Assembly: GCA_905211265.1 (NCBI GenBank)
Contig: CAJMAC010000003.1
Span: forward strand, 1-64,000
Origin: an uncultured Eubacteriales bacterium
GTDB lineage: Bacteria; Bacillota_I; Bacilli_A; RF39; UBA660
Length of the DNA: 64,000 nt
Direction: 5' to 3'
The notes under the pieces were generated by a model. That model was given only the letters and a program-made list of their open reading frames with translations. It searched no databases and was not told the DNA's origin. Shown here piece by piece: positions 8,858 through 17,368 of the stretch (position 1 is its first letter; every line of letters starts with the position of its first letter). The translations under genes were made by a program, and so were the position numbers.

Positions 8858-10553
8858 AAGAAAAGGATTTACCTTAATTGAATTATTAGTAACAATAGCA
8901 ATTTTATCAATAATGATGATTATAGGTTTCTTTTCTATTAAAGCAATGATTGAACACTCTAAAAATGAATCAAATAAAGTAACAGTTTCTAATGTTAATA
9001 AGTCTGCGATTAGTTATACCAATGAATTTAAAAACCAAAATAGATATTGGTTTGAAGATATTGAAAATGATAGTGAAGAATATGCTTGTACTACAGTTCA
9101 AATGCTAATAAACAAAGGATTATTAGATGAATCAGTAATCGGAGAATATGATGTTGATGGAAAAATTATAAGCATTACTGCTGATACTAGTATAAAAACA
9201 ATTAGAGATAAAACAACAAAGGTAGTTTCTGATTCGACATTAATTGATGATGTAGCGTGTGATGAAGTGGATGATTTAGAGTTAGAAATAAAAATGCCAG
9301 ATCCAGATGGACTTGATAATTGGTATAAAAGTAATTTTAATATAGAAGTTGATTTAAAAAAAGCTTTTAGCACAGGAATATCTCAATATATTTATGGAGT
9401 ATATGATGATGGTAAATATATTGCTATTGGGTCATTAAGTAATCCTAGTGAAATAAGTACGTATAATTTTAAATATAATGGAAATGGTATATCATTTTGT
9501 GTTGATGCTGTATCTAATAAAGAAAAAAGAAAAAGAGTATGTACTGATAACTTTAAAGTAGATACTATATCTCCAGTTATTGATAATTTAAGTATTGATA
9601 ATGAAAATATATATTCTGTATCTAAAACTATTAAAATAGCAAAGTATACAGAAAAAAATAGTGGTATAAAAGAATTTCAATATTACTTAACTAATTCTAG
9701 TAATATTCCCAATGTTAATACAGAAATTACCGAAAATCTTGGATTAAATGTTTCAAAATATTTTGACTATGATATGAATGGAAACTACATTTATTTTAGA
9801 GGAATAGATAATGCTGGTAATATTGGCAAATGGTCTAGTCCCAAAAGAATATACATAGATATTAAAAATCCTATAATTAATAAGAAAGGTGATTTGTACG
9901 AAGCTAGAACTAGTGACAATACAAATATTATAGAAAACTATTTTACATATTCACCAAATGGAAATGGTAAAATAACTGATAAATATTGTTATATTACTAA
10001 TGCTAATACCAAAATATATAAAATATCTGATTTAAAAGTAGGAACATTTGATGTTACATGTGAGGTAGTAAAAGAAAATGGTCTTAAGGCAAAAGATACA
10101 ACTAAATTTAATATTAAACAAGGATATAGTTGTTCAATAGGTACATTGTATGAAAAAAGTAAAGATCAATTTATTTGTATAGCTAGTGCAAAGGATCAAA
10201 ATTGGTATAGCTCTTCATTTGAGTGTACTGGTGGGACTACTAGACAATGTACTAATACAGGTAGCAAAACAGTAATGGATTGTGATTTATGTGGAGTATT
10301 AAATGATACTGGTAGTAAAGAATGCGATGCTTGTACAGATGCATGTGGTGATAATTTAAGTTGTTTGTCTGCTTGCAAATCTCCATGCCAAGATCCGTGT
10401 AAAACTTGTACTATTTCAACTGAATCTTGTCGTGATGTATGTATTAGTTTTGAAACAATATATACCTATTATTGTAAGAGTGGATGGAGTAAATATTCAG
10501 GATATGATTCGTCTTTAAAATGCTATAAAAATGCAGAAATACTTGGAGGGTAA
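8847..10553 (+). CDS. Type IV prepilin-like cysteine-rich surface protein
   Basis: 569 aa starting at ATG 8847; AAGGAG lies 10 nt upstream inside ftsK, and this start gives a proper prepilin leader. The leader MKNKRKG is followed by FTLIELLVTIAILSIMMIIGFF: the class III signal with cleavage after Gly7, Glu at +5 and one hydrophobic helix. The middle (about 170-410) looks like repeated beta/Ig-like domains. The last 130 residues carry more than 20 cysteines in CxxC-like groups (DCDLCGVL, CDACTDACGDN, CQDPCKTC). It is far longer than ordinary major pilins, so it may be a tip or minor-pilin adhesin. The PilD encoded at 58.7 kb would process it. Confidence 0.82.
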   Translation: MKNKRKGFTLIELLVTIAILSIMMIIGFFSIKAMIEHSKNESNKVTVSNVNKSAISYTNEFKNQNRYWFEDIENDSEEYACTTVQMLINKGLLDESVIGEYDVDGKIISITADTSIKTIRDKTTKVVSDSTLIDDVACDEVDDLELEIKMPDPDGLDNWYKSNFNIEVDLKKAFSTGISQYIYGVYDDGKYIAIGSLSNPSEISTYNFKYNGNGISFCVDAVSNKEKRKRVCTDNFKVDTISPVIDNLSIDNENIYSVSKTIKIAKYTEKNSGIKEFQYYLTNSSNIPNVNTEITENLGLNVSKYFDYDMNGNYIYFRGIDNAGNIGKWSSPKRIYIDIKNPIINKKGDLYEARTSDNTNIIENYFTYSPNGNGKITDKYCYITNANTKIYKISDLKVGTFDVTCEVVKENGLKAKDTTKFNIKQGYSCSIGTLYEKSKDQFICIASAKDQNWYSSSFECTGGTTRQCTNTGSKTVMDCDLCGVLNDTGSKECDACTDACGDNLSCLSACKSPCQDPCKTCTISTESCRDVCISFETIYTYYCKSGWSKYSGYDSSLKCYKNAEILGG

Positions 10554-10555
10554 TA

Positions 10556-11047
10556 ATGAAAAGAAAAATATTGATAGTTATTTTATTTGTATTTATTGCT
10601 TTGTTTGTAGCTACAATTATATTTAAAAATATTTATAAGAGAAAAAAAGTTGAAAATAATCAATCTACTAACAATAATACGCAAAATGAAAATTATAATT
10701 ATGTAGAATTAAAAGAAGGAATAAAACCAAGTTTTCTAGAAGAAAAAAATCATTTACTATTTAGTAATATAGACATTAATTATAATGAAGATAAAACTAC
10801 TTTATCACTTGATATTACAAATGAAAGTGATGATGATATATATATAAGTGAAATTTATATGTATGGTATAACCTTTACAAATAAATTTGCGGGACATTTC
10901 TTTTTTGAATATAACGATGTTATAAAGAGTCATGAAATTATAAAAAATATAGAAATATCTATACCATATAAAATAGATAAACTTGAGGCTTTATTTTTTG
11001 AATTTTCTAATGACAATAAAAAGGAGAGTAATATTAATGAAGAATAA
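10556..11047 (+). CDS. Small membrane-anchored extracellular protein
   Basis: 163 aa with an N-terminal membrane helix (ILIVILFVFIALFVATIIF, residues 4-22), a basic patch, an Asn-rich linker and a beta-rich domain. The pattern LSLDITNESDDDIYISEIYMYGITF is shared in style with the two small proteins downstream (VRNNNDYPVKLNNYIV, ILNKNDKTVKLNNFIV), suggesting a common FxxLxLxNxSDxxI-type beta-sandwich. GGAGGG supports the start. Its last 11 nt overlap the next prepilin gene. Family not recognised; perhaps an assembly partner of the prepilin-like proteins. Confidence 0.75.
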   Translation: MKRKILIVILFVFIALFVATIIFKNIYKRKKVENNQSTNNNTQNENYNYVELKEGIKPSFLEEKNHLLFSNIDINYNEDKTTLSLDITNESDDDIYISEIYMYGITFTNKFAGHFFFEYNDVIKSHEIIKNIEISIPYKIDKLEALFFEFSNDNKKESNINEE

Positions 11048-12809
11048 AAGAAAGGGATTTACCTTAATTGAATTATTAGTAACAATAGCAATAATGGCAT
11101 TTGTAGTAATCATTTCATTTACTATAATAAAAAGTGCAATAGATAGATCTAAAACCGAATCTAACAATGTGACTATTTCTAGCATTGCTAAGTCAGCACT
11201 TACTTATACGGAAGAATTTAAAACACAAGATAAATATTGGTTTATAGATAGTAATAATACAAATATTGAATATGCTTGCACTACTGTTGGTATGCTTATT
11301 AATAAAGGAATATTAAATGATTCAGCTATAGGTGCAACATTAGAAGATAAAATAGTAGACAAAGACACAAGCGTACTTGTAAAAAGAGATAAAACTACTA
11401 AAGTATATACTGATGAAATTTTATTTAATCAAGAAGTATGTGGCGAAGATGCTTCGATTGAAGTAAATTTTGATTTGTTTGGAAACAAAGGAAATAATGA
11501 TTGGTATATAGAAGACGTTGGAGTAAAAATTAATGTTACAAATGCTAGCCAAGTGGATAAAAACTATACAACATATACTGTTGTGTCTCCAAGTGAAGGT
11601 AGTAAAACTGCTACAACTAATAGTAAATCTGGAGATGAATCAGACGGTACTTGGTCCATTAGAGTAGGAAACGAAGGTAAAGATTTAGACTTTTGTGTTA
11701 ACTTAAAAAATTTAAAAGATAAATATCAAACATTTTGTCTAAGCGATTCTAATAAAAAATATAGTATGGATAAAACAAAGCCAACTATCCCTGATTTAAA
11801 ACTAAATAAAGACACCAACAATTACTATGTAGTATCAAATGGCTCAACCGATAATGTTACATCACGAGATAAATTAAAATATTATTTTTCAGAAAATGAT
11901 TTATCATATATTGGCTCAATTGATTATAAATTAGATACTAGTCTTAGAACTAAAAAAGAATTAAACGTTTATGTTGAAGATGAAGCAGGTAATAAATCAG
12001 ATAAAATTTCTAAAACATTAAATATAATTGATTCACAAACAACAAATTCAATTGATGTTACAAGATATATATGTAGTTTTTATGATGAAAATTATGCGAC
12101 AGATACTGAAGCCAAAGATAATTGTTATAAAACTACATATGGTGATGTTTCTTCGAAGAAAATTTATACATGTAGTATTAAAGAAAAAGAATATGAAGAT
12201 GAAAATACTGCTAAAGGTGATTGCTATGAAACAACTAATGGTACAATTACGTCTAATACTACAACATCTAATATATCAACAACAGTTGGTGGAAGTTGTA
12301 CATATGATTTAGTTTGCACAAGTGGTATGTGGATGAGTACAGGACAAACTTGTACAAATAATGGATGTCCTGCTGGCTATGATAAGTCAGATTGGAGTTG
12401 CGGAGCTTATGGTGGTGGAGGTAGTTGTTCAAAACAAGGCGCAACAAGTAGTCATACGGCTAGTTGTACAAACTATTGCAGTGGTCAAATAGAAACAACA
12501 ACGTATTATTGTTCTATACCAGGTGTTTATGTATCAGGTCCTAATGATGATTGTAGTAAAACTACATATGGTAACGTAACTAACTTTGATAGATATTACT
12601 GTAGTTTAGATAAAGAAAATTATTCGTCTTATGAATCAGCATCAAATTCTTGTTTTAGAGTTGATGAAGGTACCACTAGTGATAAAACAATGTATTATTG
12701 TTCTTTAACTGATAAATATTATGATAGCAATAATGATGCAGTTAATGCTTGTACTAACTATTGCTCAGTCGGAGATTATTTATCAAGTGGATGTTATAGC
12801 CTAAATTAA
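11037..12809 (+). CDS. Type IV prepilin-like protein with cysteine-paired repeats
   Basis: 590 aa from ATG 11037 (AAGGAG 8 nt upstream). Its first 53 nt are nearly identical to those of the prepilin gene at 8847, including leader MKNKRKG and FTLIELLVTIAI. The C-terminal half contains about five units of roughly 30 aa with the pattern YxCSxxxxxYxxxxxAxxxCY followed by a Gly (for example YTCSIKEKEYEDENTAKGDC and YYCSLDKENYSSYESASNSC), plus a CxxGxxW-type insert. Such units suggest disulfide-stapled modules exposed outside the cell. Likely a paralogue of the 8847 product. Confidence 0.8.
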   Translation: MKNKRKGFTLIELLVTIAIMAFVVIISFTIIKSAIDRSKTESNNVTISSIAKSALTYTEEFKTQDKYWFIDSNNTNIEYACTTVGMLINKGILNDSAIGATLEDKIVDKDTSVLVKRDKTTKVYTDEILFNQEVCGEDASIEVNFDLFGNKGNNDWYIEDVGVKINVTNASQVDKNYTTYTVVSPSEGSKTATTNSKSGDESDGTWSIRVGNEGKDLDFCVNLKNLKDKYQTFCLSDSNKKYSMDKTKPTIPDLKLNKDTNNYYVVSNGSTDNVTSRDKLKYYFSENDLSYIGSIDYKLDTSLRTKKELNVYVEDEAGNKSDKISKTLNIIDSQTTNSIDVTRYICSFYDENYATDTEAKDNCYKTTYGDVSSKKIYTCSIKEKEYEDENTAKGDCYETTNGTITSNTTTSNISTTVGGSCTYDLVCTSGMWMSTGQTCTNNGCPAGYDKSDWSCGAYGGGGSCSKQGATSSHTASCTNYCSGQIETTTYYCSIPGVYVSGPNDDCSKTTYGNVTNFDRYYCSLDKENYSSYESASNSCFRVDEGTTSDKTMYYCSLTDKYYDSNNDAVNACTNYCSVGDYLSSGCYSLN

Positions 12810-12819
12810 TGGAGGAATC

Positions 12820-13251
12820 ATGAAAAAGAATAAAATATTAATAATTATACTATGTATTGCTATTGTTTTAGCAATTTCACTTGTAGTATTAAAGAATATA
12901 CATAAGGATAATGGTAAACAAACTAATACATTAAAAATTGATGACATAGAAGTATCTAATATTGTATTTAAGAGTATTGAAGTTACTATTAGTGAATCAA
13001 ATTCAGAATTTAATTTAATTGTTAGAAATAATAATGATTATCCAGTAAAATTAAATAATTATATAGTTAAATTATATAACGCTGATAACATTCTTATTAA
13101 TGTATTTAGTCATAATAACAGCACTATTCTTGAAAAAGAAAAAGAATGTTATATGGGATTTAATCTAGATATTAAATATGATAATAATTATAAAATAAAA
13201 ATAGAATTACCAGAATTAGAAAAGATAGATGGTGAAGTTAATGAAGAATAA
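12820..13251 (+). CDS. Small membrane-anchored protein, pilin operon
   Basis: 143 aa with N-terminal basic residues and one membrane helix (ILIIILCIAIVLAISLVVL). The extracellular part contains VSNIVFKSIEVTISESNSEFNLIVRNNNDYPVKLNNYIVKLY and an ELPELEKIDGEVNEE tail. It is a clear paralogue of the next gene. GGAGGA precedes ATG 12820; the last 11 nt overlap the next gene. Function unknown. Confidence 0.75.
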   Translation: MKKNKILIIILCIAIVLAISLVVLKNIHKDNGKQTNTLKIDDIEVSNIVFKSIEVTISESNSEFNLIVRNNNDYPVKLNNYIVKLYNADNILINVFSHNNSTILEKEKECYMGFNLDIKYDNNYKIKIELPELEKIDGEVNEE

Positions 13252-13675
13252 AAGAAATTTATTAATTGCTATTTTAACTATTACTATAATATTTTTTATA
13301 GGTTTAATTATTGTTATTATAGTAAAGAATAAAGATAGTAAAAACAATGTTTATAATAACTTAAATGAACAAGTTATATCTACAAAAGAAGTATCTAATA
13401 TAGTATTTACTAATATTAAATATGAATATAAAGATAATATGACTATTGTTAGTATGAAAATATTAAATAAAAATGATAAAACTGTAAAACTTAATAATTT
13501 TATTGTTAATGTGTATGATGAAAATAAAAATATAATTGGAACATTCAACCCATATGTCGGTGGAGAAATTGAAAGTAATAAATCAAATAATATTAGTTTT
13601 TCAATAAAAGAAGATTATAGCAAAGCTAACTCAATAGAAATAGAATTACCAGAGTTAGAATTTATTGAAAGATAA
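13241..13675 (+). CDS. Small membrane-anchored protein, paralogue of the 12820 gene
   Basis: 144 aa with an N-terminal membrane helix (LLIAILTITIIFFIGLIIVIIV) and the shared core VSNIVFTNIKYEYKDNMTIVSMKILNKNDKTVKLNNFIVNVY, ending IELPELEFIER. The start ATG 13241 shares a 17-nt string with the starts of both prepilin genes. It closes the ftsK-pilin operon; deoD follows 15 nt later, possibly in the same transcript. Confidence 0.75.
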   Translation: MKNKRNLLIAILTITIIFFIGLIIVIIVKNKDSKNNVYNNLNEQVISTKEVSNIVFTNIKYEYKDNMTIVSMKILNKNDKTVKLNNFIVNVYDENKNIIGTFNPYVGGEIESNKSNNISFSIKEDYSKANSIEIELPELEFIER

Positions 13676-13690
13676 AAAGGAGTGAAAAAA

Positions 13691-14401
13691 ATGTCAACAG
13701 TACATATCGAATCAAAAAAAGAAGATATAGCAAAAACAATACTTATGCCAGGAGATCCTAAAAGAGCAGAATATATTGCTAAAAACTTTTTAACAAATGC
13801 AAAATTAGTCAATTTAGTAAGAGGAATAACAGCCTATACTGGTTATTACAAAGGAAAAATGGTAACAGTATTTCCTTCAGGTATGGGAAACCCTTCGATT
13901 GGAATATATTCATATGAATTATTTAATTTTTATGATGTAGAAAATATTATAAGAATAGGATCATGCGGTGCATATTCTGAAGCATTAAAATTAAATGATA
14001 TTATTTTAGTAGATAATTCTATTAGTGAATCAACTTATTCATTAGTACAAAGTGGAGATAAAAGCAATAAAAAAATGTCTTCAGGCACACTTAATGATAT
14101 TATATTAAATACTGCCAAAGAAAATAATATTAATATTATAAAAGGAGATATATATTGTTCTGATGTATTTTATGAGCAAGAAAATAACTATATAGATAAA
14201 AGAAATAAGTATAACGTTCTAGGAGTAGAAATGGAAACATTTGCTTTGTTTAGTAATGCTAATCTCTTAAAAAAACGTGCATCATGTTTACTTACAGTAT
14301 CTGATTCATTTTGCTTTAAAGATAAATTAACTAGTTCAGAAAGAGAAAAAAATTTAAATAAAATGATTACTTTAGCATTAGAATGTTGTTTAAAATTATA
14401 A
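13691..14401 (+). CDS. deoD: Purine-nucleoside phosphorylase DeoD type
   Basis: 236-aa hexameric phosphorylase cleaving purine nucleosides to base and ribose-1-phosphate for salvage. Motifs: ILMPGDPKRAEYIAKNF (phosphate site), FPSGMGNPSIGIYSYEL, IIRIGSCGAY and VLGVEMETFALF (ribose/base contacts). AAGGAG 8 nt upstream fixes ATG 13691; an in-frame GTG at 13682 would overlap the ribosome binding site. Length is normal. Confidence 0.95.
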   Translation: MSTVHIESKKEDIAKTILMPGDPKRAEYIAKNFLTNAKLVNLVRGITAYTGYYKGKMVTVFPSGMGNPSIGIYSYELFNFYDVENIIRIGSCGAYSEALKLNDIILVDNSISESTYSLVQSGDKSNKKMSSGTLNDIILNTAKENNINIIKGDIYCSDVFYEQENNYIDKRNKYNVLGVEMETFALFSNANLLKKRASCLLTVSDSFCFKDKLTSSEREKNLNKMITLALECCLKL

Positions 14402-14437
14402 AATTTGTACATATTAAAAGGGAAAGGATTGGTTAAA

Positions 14438-15706
14438 ATGCAATATGATAAATTATTTATGGGTTCATATAACTTACATTTAATTAATACAGATAAATTT
14501 AAAACTATAACAGTAGAAGTTAATTTTAGAAATAAATTAAATGATGATACTACCATTAGAAATTTACTAAAAATGGTATTATTAGATTCAAATAATAAAT
14601 ATAAAACAGAAAAATCATTAGTAAAAGCAACTGAAGAATTATATGATTTAAAATTAATTTCTTCCGCTAGTAGAATTGGTACTAATTCAAATCTATCTTT
14701 CAAACTTAGATTTTTAAATGAAAAATATACTGAGGAAGGTATGAATAATGAATCAATTCTTTTTCTTCTTGACTTAATATTTAACCCTTACATAGTAGAT
14801 AATAGTTTTAATAATGAAGTAGTAAATAAATGTAAGGAAAAATTAAAAAAAATAATTATATCTATAAAAGATAATAAATTAAAATATGCAATTACTAAGT
14901 TATTAGAAACTACTGAAAATATGCCATACTCAAAAAATGGTTATGGCTCACTTGAAGAACTAGAAAAAATAGATGGTAGTATTTTATATGATTATTATAA
15001 AAATATGCTTAAAAATGATTTAGTAGATATTTTTGTAGTAGGAGATATAGACAATGAAAAAATAAAAGAATTATTTAAAGAATCTTTTAAAATAGATACA
15101 TACAAAAAAACTAAACCATCTTTATTAGTCGAAGAATTACCTAAAACTTCTAAAGTAAAAACATATAAAGAATTAGACAATGTAAATCAAACACAACTTA
15201 CTATATTATGTTCACTACACAATTTAACTGACTATGAAAGAAAATATGTAATAAGAATATATAATGAAATTCTTGGAGGTTCCTCTTCATCATTATTATT
15301 TACTAACGTAAGAGAAAAAAATTCATTATGTTATTATATTAATTCAGATGTAAAACCATATGATAATATATTATTTATATATTCTGGTATTAGTAATGAA
15401 AATGTAAGTAAAGCCTTAAAAATAATTAAGAAAACTTTATCTAATATTGAAAGTGGTAAATTTGATGATGAAATAATTAATTCTTCCAAAGAAACTATTA
15501 CAAGTTCAATAATGGCATCATTAGATAATCCAAACGGTATAATAAATGAATATTATGCTAAACAATTAGTAGATTCAGGATTATTCGAAGAAAGAATTAA
15601 TAAATTTAATGAAGTAACTAAACAAGATATAATTAATGTTAGCAAAAAAGTTAGTATTTATAGTATTTTAACATTAGAAAAAGGTGAAGATAATGAAGAC
15701 AATTAA
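14438..15706 (+). CDS. M16 peptidase-like protein, YmfF type (probably inactive)
   Basis: 422 aa from ATG 14438. It has the M16 fold pattern in its second half (GDIDNEKIKELF, EILGGSSSSLLFTNVREKNSLCYYI) but no HxxEH zinc motif in the N-terminal half, so it is most likely the non-catalytic partner of the active M16 protein encoded next, as in Bacillus YmfF/YmfH. It overlaps that gene by 14 nt. Pairing and inactivity are inferred from the missing motif and the order. Confidence 0.85.
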   Translation: MQYDKLFMGSYNLHLINTDKFKTITVEVNFRNKLNDDTTIRNLLKMVLLDSNNKYKTEKSLVKATEELYDLKLISSASRIGTNSNLSFKLRFLNEKYTEEGMNNESILFLLDLIFNPYIVDNSFNNEVVNKCKEKLKKIIISIKDNKLKYAITKLLETTENMPYSKNGYGSLEELEKIDGSILYDYYKNMLKNDLVDIFVVGDIDNEKIKELFKESFKIDTYKKTKPSLLVEELPKTSKVKTYKELDNVNQTQLTILCSLHNLTDYERKYVIRIYNEILGGSSSSLLFTNVREKNSLCYYINSDVKPYDNILFIYSGISNENVSKALKIIKKTLSNIESGKFDDEIINSSKETITSSIMASLDNPNGIINEYYAKQLVDSGLFEERINKFNEVTKQDIINVSKKVSIYSILTLEKGEDNEDN

Positions 15707-16961
15707 AATGAAAGAATCTAATGAAGTAATATATTATGAAAAATTAGATAATGGACTTGAAGTATATTTATATAATAAAGATAGTTTTCATAGTAATTAT
15801 GTTACTTTTACCACCAAATTTGGTTCAATATATAATGAATTTATCCCACTTGGAGAATCTAAATATAAAAAAGTCCCTTATGGAGTAGCACATTTTCTAG
15901 AACATAAAGTATTTGAACAAGAAAATGATCCTCAACCAATGGAATTTTTTAGTGAAACTGGGGCAGTTACTAATGCTTATACAACTTTTAAAAATACAAC
16001 TTATTTATTTAGCTGTTCTAATAATTTAATTAGAAATATTAATTATTTACTTGATTTTGTACAAAGTCCTTATTTTACTACTGAAAATGTTAATGAAGAA
16101 AAAGGAATTATTAATGAAGAAATTAATATGTGTAATGATAGACCAACAGATATTTTATATGAAGAAATAAGAAGAAATATATTTTTAAATAATAATTTTA
16201 AAGATAGTATTATAGGTACACATAAAGATATTGATGAAATAAATAAAGATATTTTATATACTTGTTATAATACTTTTTATCATCCTTCGAATATGTTTAT
16301 AATAGTAACAGGTAACTTCAACGCTGATGAGGTTATGAATGCTATTAAAGAAAACCAAAGTAAAAAAACTTTCGAAGAACCCTCATCAATTAAAATAAAA
16401 CAAATAAAAGAACCTGATAAAGTAAACAAAGAAAAAAGTATTATAAAGTCAGATACTGAATTACCAAAAGTATCATATAATATAAAATTACCTTTTAATA
16501 AAAAGATAGATAAAAGAAAATATAGTTTATATTTATACATAATATTTGCTTGTTTATTTGATGATACATCTGAATTAGATGAAAAATTAAAGAAAGATAA
16601 TGTTATTACAAGTAGTATATATTTTAATTTATTAAATTGTGATACTCATATATTAATCTCATTAATTAATGAAACTAATAAATATAATGAATTATTAGAT
16701 AACATTAAGAGTACATTAAATAATATTAAAATAAATGAAGAAGACTTTGAAAGAAAGAAAAAAGTATTAATTAGTAATGAATTATTTATATATGATAACA
16801 TTGAAGTAGTTAATGAAATGATAATAGATAATATATTATTTGATAATAAATTAATAGATAATATTATACCTATAATTAAAGAATTAAATTATAATGAATT
16901 ATCTAATGTAATAGAAAGTTTAAATTTAGATAATACTTCCATTGTAATATTAAAAAAATAA
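15693..16961 (+). CDS. M16 zinc metallopeptidase, YmfH type
   Basis: 422 aa with an intact inverted zinc motif HFLEH (residues 67-71) and the downstream glutamate in INEEINM, typical of processing-peptidase/pitrilysin enzymes. Substrate unknown. ATG 15693 follows AAAGGTGAAG and lies inside the end of the partner gene. Followed at once by a strong terminator that is also the left edge of the direct repeat at 16966. Confidence 0.88.
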   Translation: MKTIKMKESNEVIYYEKLDNGLEVYLYNKDSFHSNYVTFTTKFGSIYNEFIPLGESKYKKVPYGVAHFLEHKVFEQENDPQPMEFFSETGAVTNAYTTFKNTTYLFSCSNNLIRNINYLLDFVQSPYFTTENVNEEKGIINEEINMCNDRPTDILYEEIRRNIFLNNNFKDSIIGTHKDIDEINKDILYTCYNTFYHPSNMFIIVTGNFNADEVMNAIKENQSKKTFEEPSSIKIKQIKEPDKVNKEKSIIKSDTELPKVSYNIKLPFNKKIDKRKYSLYLYIIFACLFDDTSELDEKLKKDNVITSSIYFNLLNCDTHILISLINETNKYNELLDNIKSTLNNIKINEEDFERKKKVLISNELFIYDNIEVVNEMIIDNILFDNKLIDNIIPIIKELNYNELSNVIESLNLDNTSIVILKK

Positions 16962-16965
16962 ACTG

Positions 16966-16993
16966 GAACTTAAATTAATTTTTAAGTTCTTTT
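16966..16993 (+). terminator. Terminator at left edge of effector module 1
   Basis: GAACTTAAA (16966-16974) pairs with TTTAAGTTC (16981-16989), 6-nt loop, T4. The same hairpin recurs at 22350. Confidence 0.8.
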
Positions 16994-17019
16994 ACTTGTT
17001 TAATAAGTAAATATATGAT
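16991..17019 (+). promoter_or_regulatory. Promoter of effector module 1
   Basis: TTTACT (16991-16996), 17-bp spacer, TATGAT (17014-17019); 30 nt ahead of the DUF4176 start. The second copy (22375-22403) has TTTGCT and TATGAT. Confidence 0.5.
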
Positions 17020-17049
17020 AAAATTATATTAAAGAAAGTAGGGAATAAA

Positions 17050-17352
17050 ATGAATTTAAATGAAGAATTAAAGAAATATTTACCAATAGGTACAGTAGTA
17101 TTATTAAAAGGTGGACAAAAAAGATTAATGATAACAGGTTTTTGCTCAATACCAAAAGAAGATAAAACAAAAATATATGATTATATGGGATGTTTATATC
17201 CTGAAGGTGTATTAAATAGTGAAGAAGTAGCATTATTTAATCATGATCAAATAGAAAAAATATATTTTGTAGGATATAAGGATGAAGAAGAAAAACAATT
17301 TAAAGAAAAATTAAATAAATTAATTGAAGAGATGAATAATAAAAATAGTTAA
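17050..17352 (+). CDS. DUF4176 family protein, copy 1
   Basis: 100 aa. The core LPIGTVVLLKGGQKRLMITGFC is the hallmark of DUF4176, a family repeatedly found beside LXG effectors and type VII secretion genes in Firmicutes. It has no signal or membrane segment, so it likely acts in the cytoplasm as a helper or adaptor for the effector encoded 16 nt downstream. GTAGGGAA supports the start. Nearly identical to the 22434 product, with only two amino-acid differences seen by eye. The helper role is inference from the family context. Confidence 0.8.
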   Translation: MNLNEELKKYLPIGTVVLLKGGQKRLMITGFCSIPKEDKTKIYDYMGCLYPEGVLNSEEVALFNHDQIEKIYFVGYKDEEEKQFKEKLNKLIEEMNNKNS

Positions 17353-17368
17353 TTAGAGGTGTGTAACT

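Larger units (their letters stand above)
16966..17362 (+). repeat. Direct repeat copy 1: terminator, promoter and DUF4176 gene
   Basis: About 397 bp nearly identical to 22350-22746 at a constant offset of 5384 bp. It spans the terminator hairpin, promoter, leader, the whole DUF4176 gene and the next ribosome binding site (AATTAGAGGTGT). The repeat stops where the effector genes begin, so it is the constant 5' part of a duplicated effector module. Confidence 0.9.
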
